From positions 32,253-96,252 of the forward strand of contig NZ_LKBT01000016.1 of assembly GCF_002699985.1 (NCBI RefSeq): a stretch of DNA of 64,000 bases. Direction: 5' to 3'. The notes under the pieces were generated by a model. The model saw nothing but the letters and a program-made list of their open reading frames with translations, did not search any database and was not told the DNA's origin. Position numbers and translations under genes: made by a program. This document shows, piece after piece, positions 21,018-34,214 of the stretch (positions within the stretch are counted from its first letter, which is position 1; every line of letters begins with the position of its first letter). Source of the stretch: Pseudomonas sp. ICMP 561 (GTDB lineage Bacteria; Pseudomonadota; Gammaproteobacteria; Pseudomonadales; Pseudomonadaceae).

Positions 21018-21734
21018 ATGGCCCAGTCGGAAACAGTTGAACGCATTCTTGATGCTGCCGAGCAGTTGTTCGCGGAGAAAGGCTTCGCAGAGACGTCGCT
21101 ACGGTTGATTACCAGCAAGGCGTCGGTCAACCTCGCGGCGGTCAACTACCACTTCGGCTCCAAGAAGGCGCTGATTCAGGCTGTGTTCTCGCGCTTCCTC
21201 GGGCCTTTCTGTATCAGCCTTGACCGTGAGCTGGAGCGCCGTCAGGCCAGGCCTGATCAAAAGCCGACGCTGGAAGAGTTGCTGGAGATGCTTGTCGAAC
21301 AAGCCCTCGTGGTGCAGCCACGCAGCAATAATGATCTGTCGATCTTCATGCGTCTGCTTGGTCTGGCGTTCAGCCAGAGCCAGGGCCACTTGCGCCGTTA
21401 CCTGGAAGACATGTACGGCAAGGTTTTCCGCCGTTACATGGTGCTGGTCAACGAGGCTGCACCTCGCATACCTCCCATTGAGCTGTTCTGGCGTGTGCAT
21501 TTCATGCTCGGTGCTGCGGCGTTCAGCATGTCCGGCATCAAGGCGCTAAGGGCAATTGCCGAAACCGACTTCGGCGTCAACACCTCGATTGAGCAGGTCA
21601 TGCGCCTGATGGTGCCGTTTCTGGCCGCTGGCATGCGTGCTGAAACCGGCGTGACCGACGCCGCAATGATTGCTGCGCAACTCAAGCCGCGCACCAAAAG
21701 CAGCTCTGCTATCCCCAGTACCGCCAAGGCCTGA
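21018..21734 (+). CDS. psrA: TetR-family fatty-acid-responsive regulator PsrA
   Basis: A 238-residue regulator. In Pseudomonas PsrA represses beta-oxidation genes including fadBA and itself, activates rpoS, and is released by long-chain fatty acids such as oleate. The TetR helix-turn-helix spans residues ~5-60 (ERILDAAEQLFAEKGFAETS, then SVNLAAVNYHFGSKKALIQAVF). The C-terminal ligand domain has RSNNDLSIFMRLLGLAFSQS and VHFMLGAAAFSMSGIKAL. The ATG at 21018 is chosen over 20997 because the earlier one lies inside a PsrA box. Two boxes upstream indicate autoregulation. fadBA, its main target, is also in this window. Confidence 0.95.
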   Translation: MAQSETVERILDAAEQLFAEKGFAETSLRLITSKASVNLAAVNYHFGSKKALIQAVFSRFLGPFCISLDRELERRQARPDQKPTLEELLEMLVEQALVVQPRSNNDLSIFMRLLGLAFSQSQGHLRRYLEDMYGKVFRRYMVLVNEAAPRIPPIELFWRVHFMLGAAAFSMSGIKALRAIAETDFGVNTSIEQVMRLMVPFLAAGMRAETGVTDAAMIAAQLKPRTKSSSAIPSTAKA

Positions 21735-21768
21735 CTGTTCGCGCATTGCGCCAGGCTCGATGATCAAG

Positions 21769-21808
21769 CACCATTGCCCGGACTGGATATCGGCAATGGT
21801 GTTTTTTT
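21769..21808 (+). terminator. Rho-independent terminator of psrA, abutting nagZ
   Basis: CACCATTGCC (21769-21778) pairs with GGCAATGGTG (21792-21801), followed by seven T (21802-21808). The next base is the A of an ATG that opens the nagZ frame. Confidence 0.88.
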
Positions 21809-22819
21809 ATGAGTTCTGGCCTGCAAGGCTCTTTAATGGTGGATGTCGCGGGCACCTGGTTGACCGCCGAGGATCGCCAGTTTCTGCGTCAGCCCGAAGT
21901 GGGCGGCCTGATCATTTTTGCCCGCAACATCGAGCACCCACGCCAGGTTCGTGAGCTGAGTGCGGCGATTCGTGCGGTACGGCCTGATTTACTGTTGGCA
22001 GTGGACCAGGAGGGCGGGCGCGTGCAGCGCCTGCGTCAGGGTTTTGTGCGACTGCCTGCCATGCGTTCGATTGCTGACCAGCCCAATGCCGAGGCGCTGG
22101 CTGAGCACTGCGGCTGGCTGATGGCGACGGAAGTTCTGGCGGTAGACCTGGACCTGAGTTTTGCGCCTGTGCTTGATCTGGACTACCAGCGTAGCGCTGT
22201 TGTCGGTACCCGCGCTTTCGAGGGTGATCCCGAACGAGCAGCGTTGTTGGCAGGCGCTTTCATTCGCGGGATGAATGCCGCTGGCATGGCCGCCACCGGC
22301 AAGCATTTTCCAGGGCATGGCTGGGCTGAGGCTGACTCCCACGTGGCGATACCCAACGACGAGCGCAGTCTTGAGCAGATCCGCGCCAATGATCTGGTGC
22401 CGTTTGCCCGGCTGAGCAAGCAACTGGCGGCCGTGATGCCTGCGCATGTGATTTATCCGCAGGTCGACTCCCAACCCGCTGGTTTTTCCCGGCGCTGGTT
22501 GCAGGAGATTTTGCGCGGTGAGTTGAAGTTCGACGGCGTGATTTTCAGTGATGACCTGTCCATGGCGGGTGCCCATGTGGTTGGCGATGCTGCCAGTCGT
22601 ATTGAAGCCGCATTGAGCGCCGGTTGTGACATGGGGCTGGTCTGTAATGATCGAGCGGCCGCAGAGCTGGCGTTGACTGCTGCACAGCGGCTCAAGGTCA
22701 AGCCGTCGCCCCGTATCGCCAGGATGCGCGGTCAGGCTTTTGCCAGCACCGAGTATCGTCAACACCCGCGCTGGCTTGCCGCGCTTGAAGCCTTGCGCAC
22801 CGCGCAATTGATCGACTAA
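21809..22819 (+). CDS. nagZ: Beta-N-acetylhexosaminidase NagZ
   Basis: Up to 336 residues; a cytoplasmic family-3 glycosidase that removes N-acetylglucosamine from anhydro-muropeptides during cell-wall recycling, thereby shaping AmpC induction. It has the family motif KHFPGHG followed by WAEADSH, the catalytic Asp in FSDDLSMAGA, and DQEGGRVQRLRQGF. The ATG at 21809 directly follows the psrA terminator T-run and has no ribosome site. An in-frame ATG at 21836 has CAAGG eight bases upstream, but it would remove part of the first strand (QGSLMVDVAGTW) seen in relatives, so the start is uncertain. The substrate comes from enzymes such as Slt at 6.3 kb. It is followed after nine bases by the phosphorylase gene. 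Confidence 0.93.
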   Translation: MSSGLQGSLMVDVAGTWLTAEDRQFLRQPEVGGLIIFARNIEHPRQVRELSAAIRAVRPDLLLAVDQEGGRVQRLRQGFVRLPAMRSIADQPNAEALAEHCGWLMATEVLAVDLDLSFAPVLDLDYQRSAVVGTRAFEGDPERAALLAGAFIRGMNAAGMAATGKHFPGHGWAEADSHVAIPNDERSLEQIRANDLVPFARLSKQLAAVMPAHVIYPQVDSQPAGFSRRWLQEILRGELKFDGVIFSDDLSMAGAHVVGDAASRIEAALSAGCDMGLVCNDRAAAELALTAAQRLKVKPSPRIARMRGQAFASTEYRQHPRWLAALEALRTAQLID

Positions 22820-23578
<759 letters not shown>

Positions 23579-23590
23579 CAAGGTTTACTG

Positions 23591-23680
23591 TGTAGGAGCC
23601 GAGCTGGCTCGCGATGAACGATGATTCTATATTCACGATAAACCGCAGTGTCTGAATCGCGGGCAAGCCCGGCTCCCACA
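23591..23680. repeat. REP doublet, GTAGGAGCCGAGCTGGCTC class
   Basis: TGTAGGAGCCGAGCTGGCTC starts at 23591. The opposing arm (about 23655-23680, ending GGCTCCCACA) is diverged, with GGGCAAGCCC in place of the partner hairpin. Confidence 0.75.
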
Positions 23681-23695
23681 GATATCGGCGATCCC

Positions 23696-23769
23696 TGTAG
23701 GAGCTGCCGAAGGCTGCGAAGGCGGTCTTGTCTGACACACCGCCTTCGCAGCCTTCGGCAGCTCCTACG
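23696..23769. repeat. REP doublet, GTAGGAGCTGCCGAAGGC class
   Basis: TGTAGGAGCTGCCGAAGGCT begins at 23696 and the inverted copy ends at 23769. With the preceding doublet it forms a tandem REP cluster between the convergent mtnP and helicase genes. Confidence 0.85.
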
Positions 23770-23783
23770 GGGGCGTAATGCAC

Positions 23784-26525
23784 TTACTTCTTGTCTTTTC
23801 TGGTCTGGGCGGGCAATGGCGCAAACAGGGCGGCAATGTCTTCGCTTTGCAGCTTCCAGTCGCCCGTCACCCGGCCATCCAGCACCCCGGCTGCGAGTGC
23901 TGATTTTTCCTGCTGCAGGCGCTGGATCTTCTCTTCCACGGTGCCTCGGGCAATCATCTTGTAGACGAATACCGGTTTGTCCTGGCCGATGCGATAAGCA
24001 CGGTCGGTGGCCTGGTTTTCGGCTGCCGGGTTCCACCATGGATCGTAATGGATCACGGTGTCGGCCGCTGTCAGGTTAAGGCCGGTGCCGCCTGCTTTCA
24101 GGCTGATCAGAAAGATCGGCAGCTTGCCCGCCTGGAACGCTTGCACGGGCGTGCGCCGGTCTCGGGTCGATCCGGTAAGCAGGGCGTATTCAATGCCGCG
24201 TTGCTTGAGTTCGGCTTCGATCAGGGTCAGCATCGAAGTGAACTGCGAAAACAGCAGGATCTTCCTGCCTTCGGCCAGCAGCTCTTCGAACATCTCCATC
24301 AGGCTTTGCAGTTTGGCGGAGTGGCCCTGACGCGGGTTGGCCGGGGCGCTGTTGACCAGACGCAAGTCGCAACACACCTGGCGCAGCTTGAGCAACGCCT
24401 CAAGGATGATGATCTGACTGCGCGCTACACCTTTGCGGGTGATCTCGTCGCGGACTTTCTTGTCCATGGCCAGGCGAACAGTTTCGTATACATCGCGCTG
24501 GGCCTCGTTAAGTTCGACCCAATGGATGATCTCGGTCTTGGGTGGCAGCTCGGTGGCGACCTGTTCCTTGGTGCGACGCAGCAGGAACGGTTTGATCCGC
24601 GCGTTCAGATGCTGCAGGCGCTCCATGTTGCCGTGCTTCTCGATGGGGTTACGGTAGTTGCTGTTGAATTCCTTGCTGCTGCCCAGCCAGCCGGGCATCA
24701 GGAAGTGAAACAGCGACCACAGTTCGCCCAGATGATTTTCCAGCGGCGTACCACTGAGGCACAGACGTTGCCGGGCATTCAGGCTGCGAGCAGCCTGAGC
24801 GGCTTTGCTGTTCGGGTTCTTGATGTATTGCGCTTCATCGAGGATCAATGTGTGCAGTTGCAACTTCGCAAGCACTTCTTCGTCCCGAGGTAGCAGGGCA
24901 TAAGTCGTCAGAATCAGGTCGTACTGATTCAGGTTTTCGAAGTCGGCGTGGCGATTGGCACCATACAGCGCCAGTACCCGCAATTGCGGCGTGAAGTTCT
25001 CGGCCTCGTCCAGCCAGTTGGGAATCAGGCTGGTGGGCATCACGGCCAGCGCCGGACGATCCAGGCGGCCGGCCTGTTTCTCCATGAGCAGGTGTGCCAG
25101 GGTCTGCAGGGTTTTACCCAGCCCCATGTCATCGGCCAGCACGCCACCGACTTCCAGTTCACGCAGCGACTGCATCCAGCTCAGGCCTTCGTGCTGGTAG
25201 GGCCGCAATGTGGCGTTAAGCCCTTCGGGTACGACGACCGGAGCGTCCTTGATATTGGCCAGCCGGTCCGCGAACTGGCGTAGACGATCGCCGCCTTGCC
25301 AGCTCAGGGGCAAGTCATCCAGCTCACCGAGGCGCGTGGCGTCGGCAGTGTTCAGCCGTAACGAGTTGCTGCCTTCTTCGCGCCAATAAAAATCGCCCAG
25401 GGTGGCCAGTACCGGTTTCAGACGCCCGTAGGGCAGGGCGATCTGCACCGGCCCACCGCCATTTTGGGTGAAGTGATTGAGCTGCACGAGCAGTTGTTCA
25501 TCGTCGCCGCGCTTGGCGATCCCGGCCGCGCTCATCAATTCCGGATGACTGCGCAGCAGATTGATCAGGATCGGCAGAAGGCTCAGGCGTTCGCCGTTGA
25601 CGATGATGCCCAGTTCCAGATCGAACCAGTCGCGCTCGGCCTCTTCGTCAATGACCGCGTACCAGTCGTCCACGGGCGTCACGTCGAAGGCAAAGTCGTC
25701 AGTGATAACGATTTCCCAGCCTTGTTCTTCAAGGCGCGGCAAGTCGTTGAGCACGAAGTGCAGCCAGGCCTTGTCGTTGGGCAGGTCGAACATATCACCG
25801 GCGGTGTCCGGCAGCGCTTTGCTTTGCCGCGTTGCGACCCGGAAACCCATGTCCTGCAGAACCTGGCGTTGCTGGCGTTCCAGCTCGCCCTGACGGCGGA
25901 TACGCAGGGTCTCTGTTTCACGGTGTTCGATGATGTCGCTTTTCTGGTTAACCAGATCGCTGCCCAGAGAGCTGACCAGGATGCTGACGTTAGCCGTGCC
26001 GGTGGCGTAGTGTTTGTCGTAGCCGAAGGCAAGGGCGGCGCGATGCTGGATGTGCCGTTGCATGCGGCCGTTACGCGGTTCGTAGGCGCTGAACTCGACG
26101 CTGGCCAGCATCAGGCGCGGCTGCGGTTTTATGTCGTCGACCAGCCGTTCGGGCAGGGCTGGCGCTTTTTCGATGCGCGGTCGCTGCACTGACGGAGTGG
26201 TGTCCAGCGCAGCCTCCAAAGCGTTGCTGTTCTGCGGTGCATGAAGATAAAACAAGGCCGCCACACAATGCTTGCAGTTCTCGCGCATCGGGCAAGTGCA
26301 TTTGCAGATCAGGGCATTGGCGAAGCGGTCAGGGTCTCTGAACTTGAAAGTCTGTGTATAGACTTCCGAACCTGAGCCTCGGCATGTCGTACGTGCGGAG
26401 TCAGGGTTGAGTTCCTCAAGCTGAATACGGTCTTCGTGGGCATAGTCAAACCCCCGTTCAACGGTTCTGCTGGTAAATAAATCTGTCCACGACCAAGCGA
26501 GGACCTTTTCAAGATTGGACGACAC
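23784..26525 (-). CDS. SNF2-family DNA-dependent ATPase with SWIM zinc finger
   Basis: A 913-residue cytoplasmic protein. Near residues 92-107 it has a SWIM zinc-binding motif (CKCTCPMRENCKHC). Residues ~440-913 form the two RecA lobes of a Swi2/Snf2 ATPase: LADDMGLGKTLQTLAHLLME (Walker A), LILDEAQYIKN (Walker B), LSGTPLENHLGELWS, then SLKAGGTGLNLTAADTVIHY and QATDRAYRIGQDKPV. Bacterial members of this RapA-distant group are linked with DNA or nucleoprotein remodelling, but their targets are not defined. The start is a GTG at 26525 with a weak ribosome site, so the N-terminus may differ slightly. It is co-directional with csiV and mfd, after a 71-base gap. Confidence 0.9.
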   Translation of the reverse strand: MSSNLEKVLAWSWTDLFTSRTVERGFDYAHEDRIQLEELNPDSARTTCRGSGSEVYTQTFKFRDPDRFANALICKCTCPMRENCKHCVAALFYLHAPQNSNALEAALDTTPSVQRPRIEKAPALPERLVDDIKPQPRLMLASVEFSAYEPRNGRMQRHIQHRAALAFGYDKHYATGTANVSILVSSLGSDLVNQKSDIIEHRETETLRIRRQGELERQQRQVLQDMGFRVATRQSKALPDTAGDMFDLPNDKAWLHFVLNDLPRLEEQGWEIVITDDFAFDVTPVDDWYAVIDEEAERDWFDLELGIIVNGERLSLLPILINLLRSHPELMSAAGIAKRGDDEQLLVQLNHFTQNGGGPVQIALPYGRLKPVLATLGDFYWREEGSNSLRLNTADATRLGELDDLPLSWQGGDRLRQFADRLANIKDAPVVVPEGLNATLRPYQHEGLSWMQSLRELEVGGVLADDMGLGKTLQTLAHLLMEKQAGRLDRPALAVMPTSLIPNWLDEAENFTPQLRVLALYGANRHADFENLNQYDLILTTYALLPRDEEVLAKLQLHTLILDEAQYIKNPNSKAAQAARSLNARQRLCLSGTPLENHLGELWSLFHFLMPGWLGSSKEFNSNYRNPIEKHGNMERLQHLNARIKPFLLRRTKEQVATELPPKTEIIHWVELNEAQRDVYETVRLAMDKKVRDEITRKGVARSQIIILEALLKLRQVCCDLRLVNSAPANPRQGHSAKLQSLMEMFEELLAEGRKILLFSQFTSMLTLIEAELKQRGIEYALLTGSTRDRRTPVQAFQAGKLPIFLISLKAGGTGLNLTAADTVIHYDPWWNPAAENQATDRAYRIGQDKPVFVYKMIARGTVEEKIQRLQQEKSALAAGVLDGRVTGDWKLQSEDIAALFAPLPAQTRKDKK

Positions 26526-26596
26526 AGTTCAGGACAGCCCTACGCCGTAGCGATGCTTGAATGGAAAAAGAAGCACGTGTTGCGCTACTTGAATAA

Positions 26597-27121
26597 TTAA
26601 AGAGGCGATACTTTCACCAGCATGGCCAGACTTCCGTGGTCCATATAGATCAACTCGCCGTTCTTGACCCGGGTGGTCTGTTTCAGGCGTTCGCTGCTGG
26701 TCAGCACACCATGGGCGTCAAGCTGGTTGACCCAGAAGTCTGCCGCGATATCGGTAAAGCGTGCAATGCCTATGCTCAAGGTGCCTTCAATCGGGAAGTG
26801 TCCCCACTGTTCCTCACCGCTGCTGACGGCGACCTTTCCCGGCTCTGCACTCAGGCTCTGCTGCCAGGCGCGGTGCAGCAATACCTGGTAAGTACCGCTG
26901 GCGTTCAGTTTGTCAGCCAGGTCCTTCAAGGCAATTCCGCGCTCACTCTGTGCATCAATCTTCTGTGCGTTGGCTGCCCAGTTCTCAGGTGCGACCTGAC
27001 GCGTTGCAGCCGGTTCGCCTTGCTGGCGGAACAGGATCATTTCGACCTGAAAGTTGCCATCGGCAAAGGCTGCTGGCGCGATCAGCGTCAGCAGCAGGAT
27101 GAGTGAGTGAAGCACACGCAT
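26597..27121 (-). CDS. csiV: CsiV-family periplasmic protein
   Basis: A 174-residue secreted protein. The start at 27121 follows AAGGA by seven bases; a TTG five codons upstream is less likely. MRVLHSLILLLTLIAPAAFA is a clear signal peptide. The mature part begins FQVEMILFRQQGEPAATRQ, the hallmark of CsiV-like proteins (FQVE-hh-F), and includes GTLSIGIARFTDIAADFWVN. The founding member, in Vibrio cholerae, is a periplasmic partner needed for growth on D-amino acids and penicillin-binding-protein function; that role is not proven in Pseudomonas. It begins 11 bases after the mfd stop, so it is in the mfd operon. Confidence 0.83.
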   Translation of the reverse strand: MRVLHSLILLLTLIAPAAFADGNFQVEMILFRQQGEPAATRQVAPENWAANAQKIDAQSERGIALKDLADKLNASGTYQVLLHRAWQQSLSAEPGKVAVSSGEEQWGHFPIEGTLSIGIARFTDIAADFWVNQLDAHGVLTSSERLKQTTRVKNGELIYMDHGSLAMLVKVSPL

Positions 27122-27132
27122 GGATGAATCCT

Positions 27133-30585
<3,453 letters not shown>

Positions 30586-30816
30586 GGAAGATTGAGCTCC
30601 AAGCGTTGCGACGAGGGCCGCGATTGTACCGGGGGAAGGGTGCAAATGTCAGGTCTAAGACTACGCTGTGATTCAGAAGTGCACGCCTTGGCAATTTCTG
30701 AAGTGCAGCGGAACAAAATGTAGTGCTCGCTGATCTGACTACGGCGCATTGCCCTTAAACAAAGGCGGCGGCATAATGTAGCCCCTTTTTTCAGCCCCTA
30801 CATGTGGAAGGTTCCC

Positions 30817-32265
30817 GTGACTCAGAAGCCCGACCAGTGTCTTGGTGAATGGATTGATCGTGAAGCTCTCGCCGAGACGATGATCCCGCTTATCGGTCAG
30901 CTCTACCGCAATAATAATGTGGTGAGTTCGATCTATGGCCGCAGCCTGATCAATCGATCGGTTATCGCGATTCTCAAAGCTCACCGCTTTGCGCGTCACC
31001 GCCAGTCCGATGCAAGCGAGTTGTCCGTACACGAGACTTTCCCGCTCGTTAAGGCCATGAGCGAGCTCAAGCTGGGCTCAGCCTCGGTGGACCTCGGCAA
31101 ACTGGCCGTCAAGTTCAAGACTGAAGGCAACGGCCGCACCGCCGAGCAGTTCGTTCGTGAAGAGCTGGCCGAGCTGGTGGGGCAGCAGAACGCGTCGCCA
31201 CGCAAGGGCACTGATGTTGTGCTGTACGGTTTCGGCCGGATTGGTCGCCTGCTGGCGCGCATCCTGATCGAAAAAACCGGCGGCGGCGATGGCCTGCGTC
31301 TGCGTGCAATCGTCGTCCGTAAAGGCGCCGAGAACGATCTGGTCAAGCGCGCCAGCCTGCTGCGCCGCGACTCTGTGCATGGTTCCTTCGATGGCACCAT
31401 CACGGTTGATGAAGCCAACAGCACCATCACTGCGAACGGCAACCTGATTCAGGTGATCTACGCCAAGAACCCGACCGAAGTGGATTACACCCAGTACGGT
31501 ATCAAGGACGCTCTGCTGGTGGACAACACCGGTGTATGGCGTGATGCCGACGGTCTGGGTCAGCACCTTGGGTGCCCGGGCATCGACCGCGTGGTGCTCA
31601 CCGCTCCAGGCAAAGGCAAGCTGAAAAACATCGTGCACGGTATCAACCACGGTGAAATCACTGCTGACGACAAGATCGTTTCTGCGGCTTCCTGCACCAC
31701 CAACGCCATCGTGCCGGTGCTCAAGGCCGTCAACGACAAGTTCGGCATCGTCAATGGTCACGTTGAAACGGTTCACTCGTACACCAACGACCAGAACCTG
31801 ATCGACAACTTCCACAAGGGCGATCGCCGTGGTCGTAGCGCCGCGCTGAACATGGTGATCACCGAAACCGGTGCTGCCACTGCCGCTGCCAAGGCACTGC
31901 CTGAGCTGGCTGGCAAACTGACCGGCAACGCGATTCGCGTACCGACGCCGAACGTTTCCATGGCGATTCTCAACCTGAACCTTGAGAAAGCGACCACCCG
32001 CGAAGAAATCAACGAGTACCTGCGCTACATGGCGTTGCACTCGGACCTGCACAAGCAGATCGACTTCGTGAACTCGCAGGAAGTGGTTTCCACTGACTTC
32101 GTCGGCTCGCGCCACGCCGGTGTAGTAGATGCTGAAGCAACCATCGCCAACGATAACCGCGTTGTTCTGTACGTCTGGTACGACAACGAATTCGGTTACA
32201 GCCACCAGGTGGTGCGCGTGATGGAAGACATGGCGGGCGTTAACCCACCAGCATTTCCGCGTTAA
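30817..32265 (+). CDS. gap: Glyceraldehyde-3-phosphate dehydrogenase, long form
   Basis: A 482-residue GAPDH with an N-terminal extension of about 125 residues before the NAD-binding fold (VVLYGFGRIGRLLARILIEK). The catalytic Cys lies in SAASCTTNAIVPVLK, the phosphate-site segment in HSYTNDQNLIDNFHK, and the C-terminal end carries WYDNEFGYSHQVVRVMEDMA. The GTG at 30817 is preferred because GGAAGG precedes it. Long GAPDHs of this type stand beside mfd in Pseudomonas and are thought to serve gluconeogenesis or an NADP/NAD preference different from the short Gap, but direction of use cannot be read here. The gene is divergent from mfd. Confidence 0.93.
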   Translation: MTQKPDQCLGEWIDREALAETMIPLIGQLYRNNNVVSSIYGRSLINRSVIAILKAHRFARHRQSDASELSVHETFPLVKAMSELKLGSASVDLGKLAVKFKTEGNGRTAEQFVREELAELVGQQNASPRKGTDVVLYGFGRIGRLLARILIEKTGGGDGLRLRAIVVRKGAENDLVKRASLLRRDSVHGSFDGTITVDEANSTITANGNLIQVIYAKNPTEVDYTQYGIKDALLVDNTGVWRDADGLGQHLGCPGIDRVVLTAPGKGKLKNIVHGINHGEITADDKIVSAASCTTNAIVPVLKAVNDKFGIVNGHVETVHSYTNDQNLIDNFHKGDRRGRSAALNMVITETGAATAAAKALPELAGKLTGNAIRVPTPNVSMAILNLNLEKATTREEINEYLRYMALHSDLHKQIDFVNSQEVVSTDFVGSRHAGVVDAEATIANDNRVVLYVWYDNEFGYSHQVVRVMEDMAGVNPPAFPR

Positions 32266-32282
32266 GCCTCAGGTTAAGCGCT

Positions 32283-32324
32283 AAAAAAACGCCCCGGCCG
32301 GGTCACTGGTCGGGGCGTTTTTTT
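32283..32324. terminator. Bidirectional terminator after gap
   Basis: AAAAAAACGCCCCGGCC (32283-32299) pairs with GGTCGGGGCGTTTTTTT (32308-32324). It has flanking A and T runs, so it works for gap and for any reverse transcript. Confidence 0.92.
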
Positions 32325-32391
32325 GTGGTCTGGTATCTGTAGGAGCGCTCCCGTCGTCCAGACGCCGCGCTGTCGCGCCAAACGAAGGGGC

Positions 32392-32484
32392 CGTAGGACC
32401 GGCTTCAGCCGGGAGGGCAATGTCCCTGACGAAAAGAAATAGTGCGAATGTACCGACGTCCTCCCGGCTAAAGCCGGTCCTACG
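32392..32484. repeat. REP doublet, GTAGGACCGGCTTCAGCC class
   Basis: CGTAGGACCGGCTTCAGCCG starts at 32392; the inverted arm GGCTAAAGCCGGTCCTACG ends at 32484. The inner hairpin GGCTNNAGCC marks this third REP class. A lone TGTAGGAGCG half lies just upstream near 32338. Confidence 0.85.
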
Positions 32485-32523
32485 AGATCCCGATATTTCA
32501 GTGACTTATGCGTTGTTCGATAA

Positions 32524-32583
32524 GGGCTACCGAAGGCTATGTACCTGACACTCCGCTATTCGCAGCCTTCGGCAGCTCCTACA
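32524..32583. repeat. Degenerate REP doublet, CTGCCGAAGGC class
   Basis: The left arm (GGGCTACCGAAGGCT) has lost its GTAGGA head, while the right arm is a good CAGCCTTCGGCAGCTCCTAC copy ending at 32583, nine bases from the stop of the transporter gene. Confidence 0.7.
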
Positions 32584-32591
32584 GAATCCAC

Positions 32592-33884
32592 TCAGCCGGC
32601 AGTCACAGCCTCAGGCGCTTGCAGTTTTTGCCCGCCCTTGCGGAACAGCACAAGTGTGGCGACCAGCCCAAGAATTGCTGCGCCTGTCAGCCAGATGCCT
32701 GGTGCAGCCTTGTTGTCCAGCGCGTGAATCAGGTAGGTACACGCTGCCGGGGTAAAGCCGCCAAAGGTTGCGGTTGCCAGGCTGTAGGCCAGGGAGAAGC
32801 CAGTTGTGCGCACTTCCACCGGCATGATCTCGGTCAGGGCAACCACCATCGCGCCGTTGTACGAGCCGTACAGGAATGACAACCAGAGCTCGACCATCAG
32901 CAGGTTACCGAAGCTCGGGTTGGCGACCAGCCAAGACAGGGCAGGGTACGCCGTCGCAATGGCCAGAACGGTTGCGGCAACCAGCAAAGGTTTGCGGCCA
33001 ATACGGTCAGACAGCGCGCCCATCACCGGCAGCCAGATGAAGTTCGAAATCCCGACGAAAACCGTGACGATCAAGCTGTCGAGGTCGGACAGGTGCAGCT
33101 CGTTTTTACCGAATGTCGGCGTATAAGCAGTAATCAGATAGAAGGACACGGTGGTCATGATCACCAGTGCCATGCCGCCGAGCACGAGGCCGAAGTTCTG
33201 GCCAATCGAGCGCACCACTTCTTTCAGCGTCGGGCGATGAGTGCGAGCTTCGAATTCCGGGGTTTCTTCCATCGAGCGGCGAATCACGAAAATCACCGGT
33301 ACAATCAGGCAACCGATCAGGAACGGCACGCGCCAGCCCCATTCGCCCATCTCTTCCGGGCTCAGCCAATGGTTCAGGGCAACACCCAGCAAGCCGGCGA
33401 AGACCACGGCGGCCTGCTGACTGGCGGACTGCCAACTGACGAAGAAACCTTTACGGCCAGGGGTAGATATCTCCGCCAGATAAACCGAGACACCTCCCAG
33501 TTCCACGCCAGCAGAAAAGCCCTGTAGTAAACGACCCAGCAGCACCAGCAACGGCGCAGCGACGCCGAGGGTTGCATAACCCGGCACACAGGCAATCAGC
33601 ACTGTGCCCATGGCCATCATGGCCAAGGTTACAACCAGACCTTTTTTTCGGCCGTGGCGGTCAATGTAAGCGCCAAGGAAGATCGCCCCCAGCGGACGCA
33701 TGAGGAAGCCAGCGCCGAACGTTGCCAGTGAAAGCATCAGTGAGGCGAATGCGCTGTCGGCAGGGAAGAAGGTTTTGGCGATGGCAGTGGCGTAGAAGCC
33801 GTAGACCATGAAGTCAAACATTTCAAGGAAGTTGCCGCTGACAACGCGAAATATCGCCTTGCCTTTGCCGGTGTTCGAGGTCAT
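32592..33884 (-). CDS. MFS transporter, metabolite:H+ symporter (MHS) family, citrate/tricarballylate-like
   Basis: A 430-residue inner-membrane carrier with about 12 predicted membrane segments. Residues ~15-45 read [20 protein letters not shown], and [20 protein letters not shown] is the loop 2-3 motif of the MHS group. [13 protein letters not shown] is the matching loop 8-9 motif. This pattern and [17 protein letters not shown] resemble CitA and TcuC, H+-coupled transporters of citrate or tricarballylate. The substrate cannot be fixed from sequence and no catabolic gene adjoins it. It stands alone between a REP cluster and the toxin-like gene. Confidence 0.85.
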   Translation of the reverse strand: MTSNTGKGKAIFRVVSGNFLEMFDFMVYGFYATAIAKTFFPADSAFASLMLSLATFGAGFLMRPLGAIFLGAYIDRHGRKKGLVVTLAMMAMGTVLIACVPGYATLGVAAPLLVLLGRLLQGFSAGVELGGVSVYLAEISTPGRKGFFVSWQSASQQAAVVFAGLLGVALNHWLSPEEMGEWGWRVPFLIGCLIVPVIFVIRRSMEETPEFEARTHRPTLKEVVRSIGQNFGLVLGGMALVIMTTVSFYLITAYTPTFGKNELHLSDLDSLIVTVFVGISNFIWLPVMGALSDRIGRKPLLVAATVLAIATAYPALSWLVANPSFGNLLMVELWLSFLYGSYNGAMVVALTEIMPVEVRTTGFSLAYSLATATFGGFTPAACTYLIHALDNKAAPGIWLTGAAILGLVATLVLFRKGGQKLQAPEAVTAG

Positions 33885-34214
33885 TGAAAATTACTCGCTT
33901 GGGCTATCTGGTCAGGGCCTTGAGCACTTGCAACATCAGCCAGAAGGCTCTGGCCCGGTTGTGTTGAAGTGACAAGATCCCCAAAGGATCCGTTGTATTT
34001 TTATGTCCTGCTGCACCGCTAGAGGCTCCTGCCTGCACGCGCCGCACAATTGTAACGATATGTGTAAAACGTCTTAAAGACAACTCTTGATACTTTGTCA
34101 GCACCGGCCCTGCGCCTATATCGGTCGCTTGAATGCAGTATTTTTGTATTGCATCGCCAGGTCGCGGGCAGCGTTAACTCGCGTGAGTTATTTCAATCAC
34201 GATGAGTTCAACCC
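33885..34214. other. Intergenic region between transporter and toxin-like gene
   Basis: 330 bases with no gene. Promoters for both divergent genes should lie here. A TAACTC-GCGT-GAGTTA inverted repeat (34175-34190) stands 25 bases before the toxin-like gene and could be an operator. The ribosome site of that gene is weak. Confidence 0.45.
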
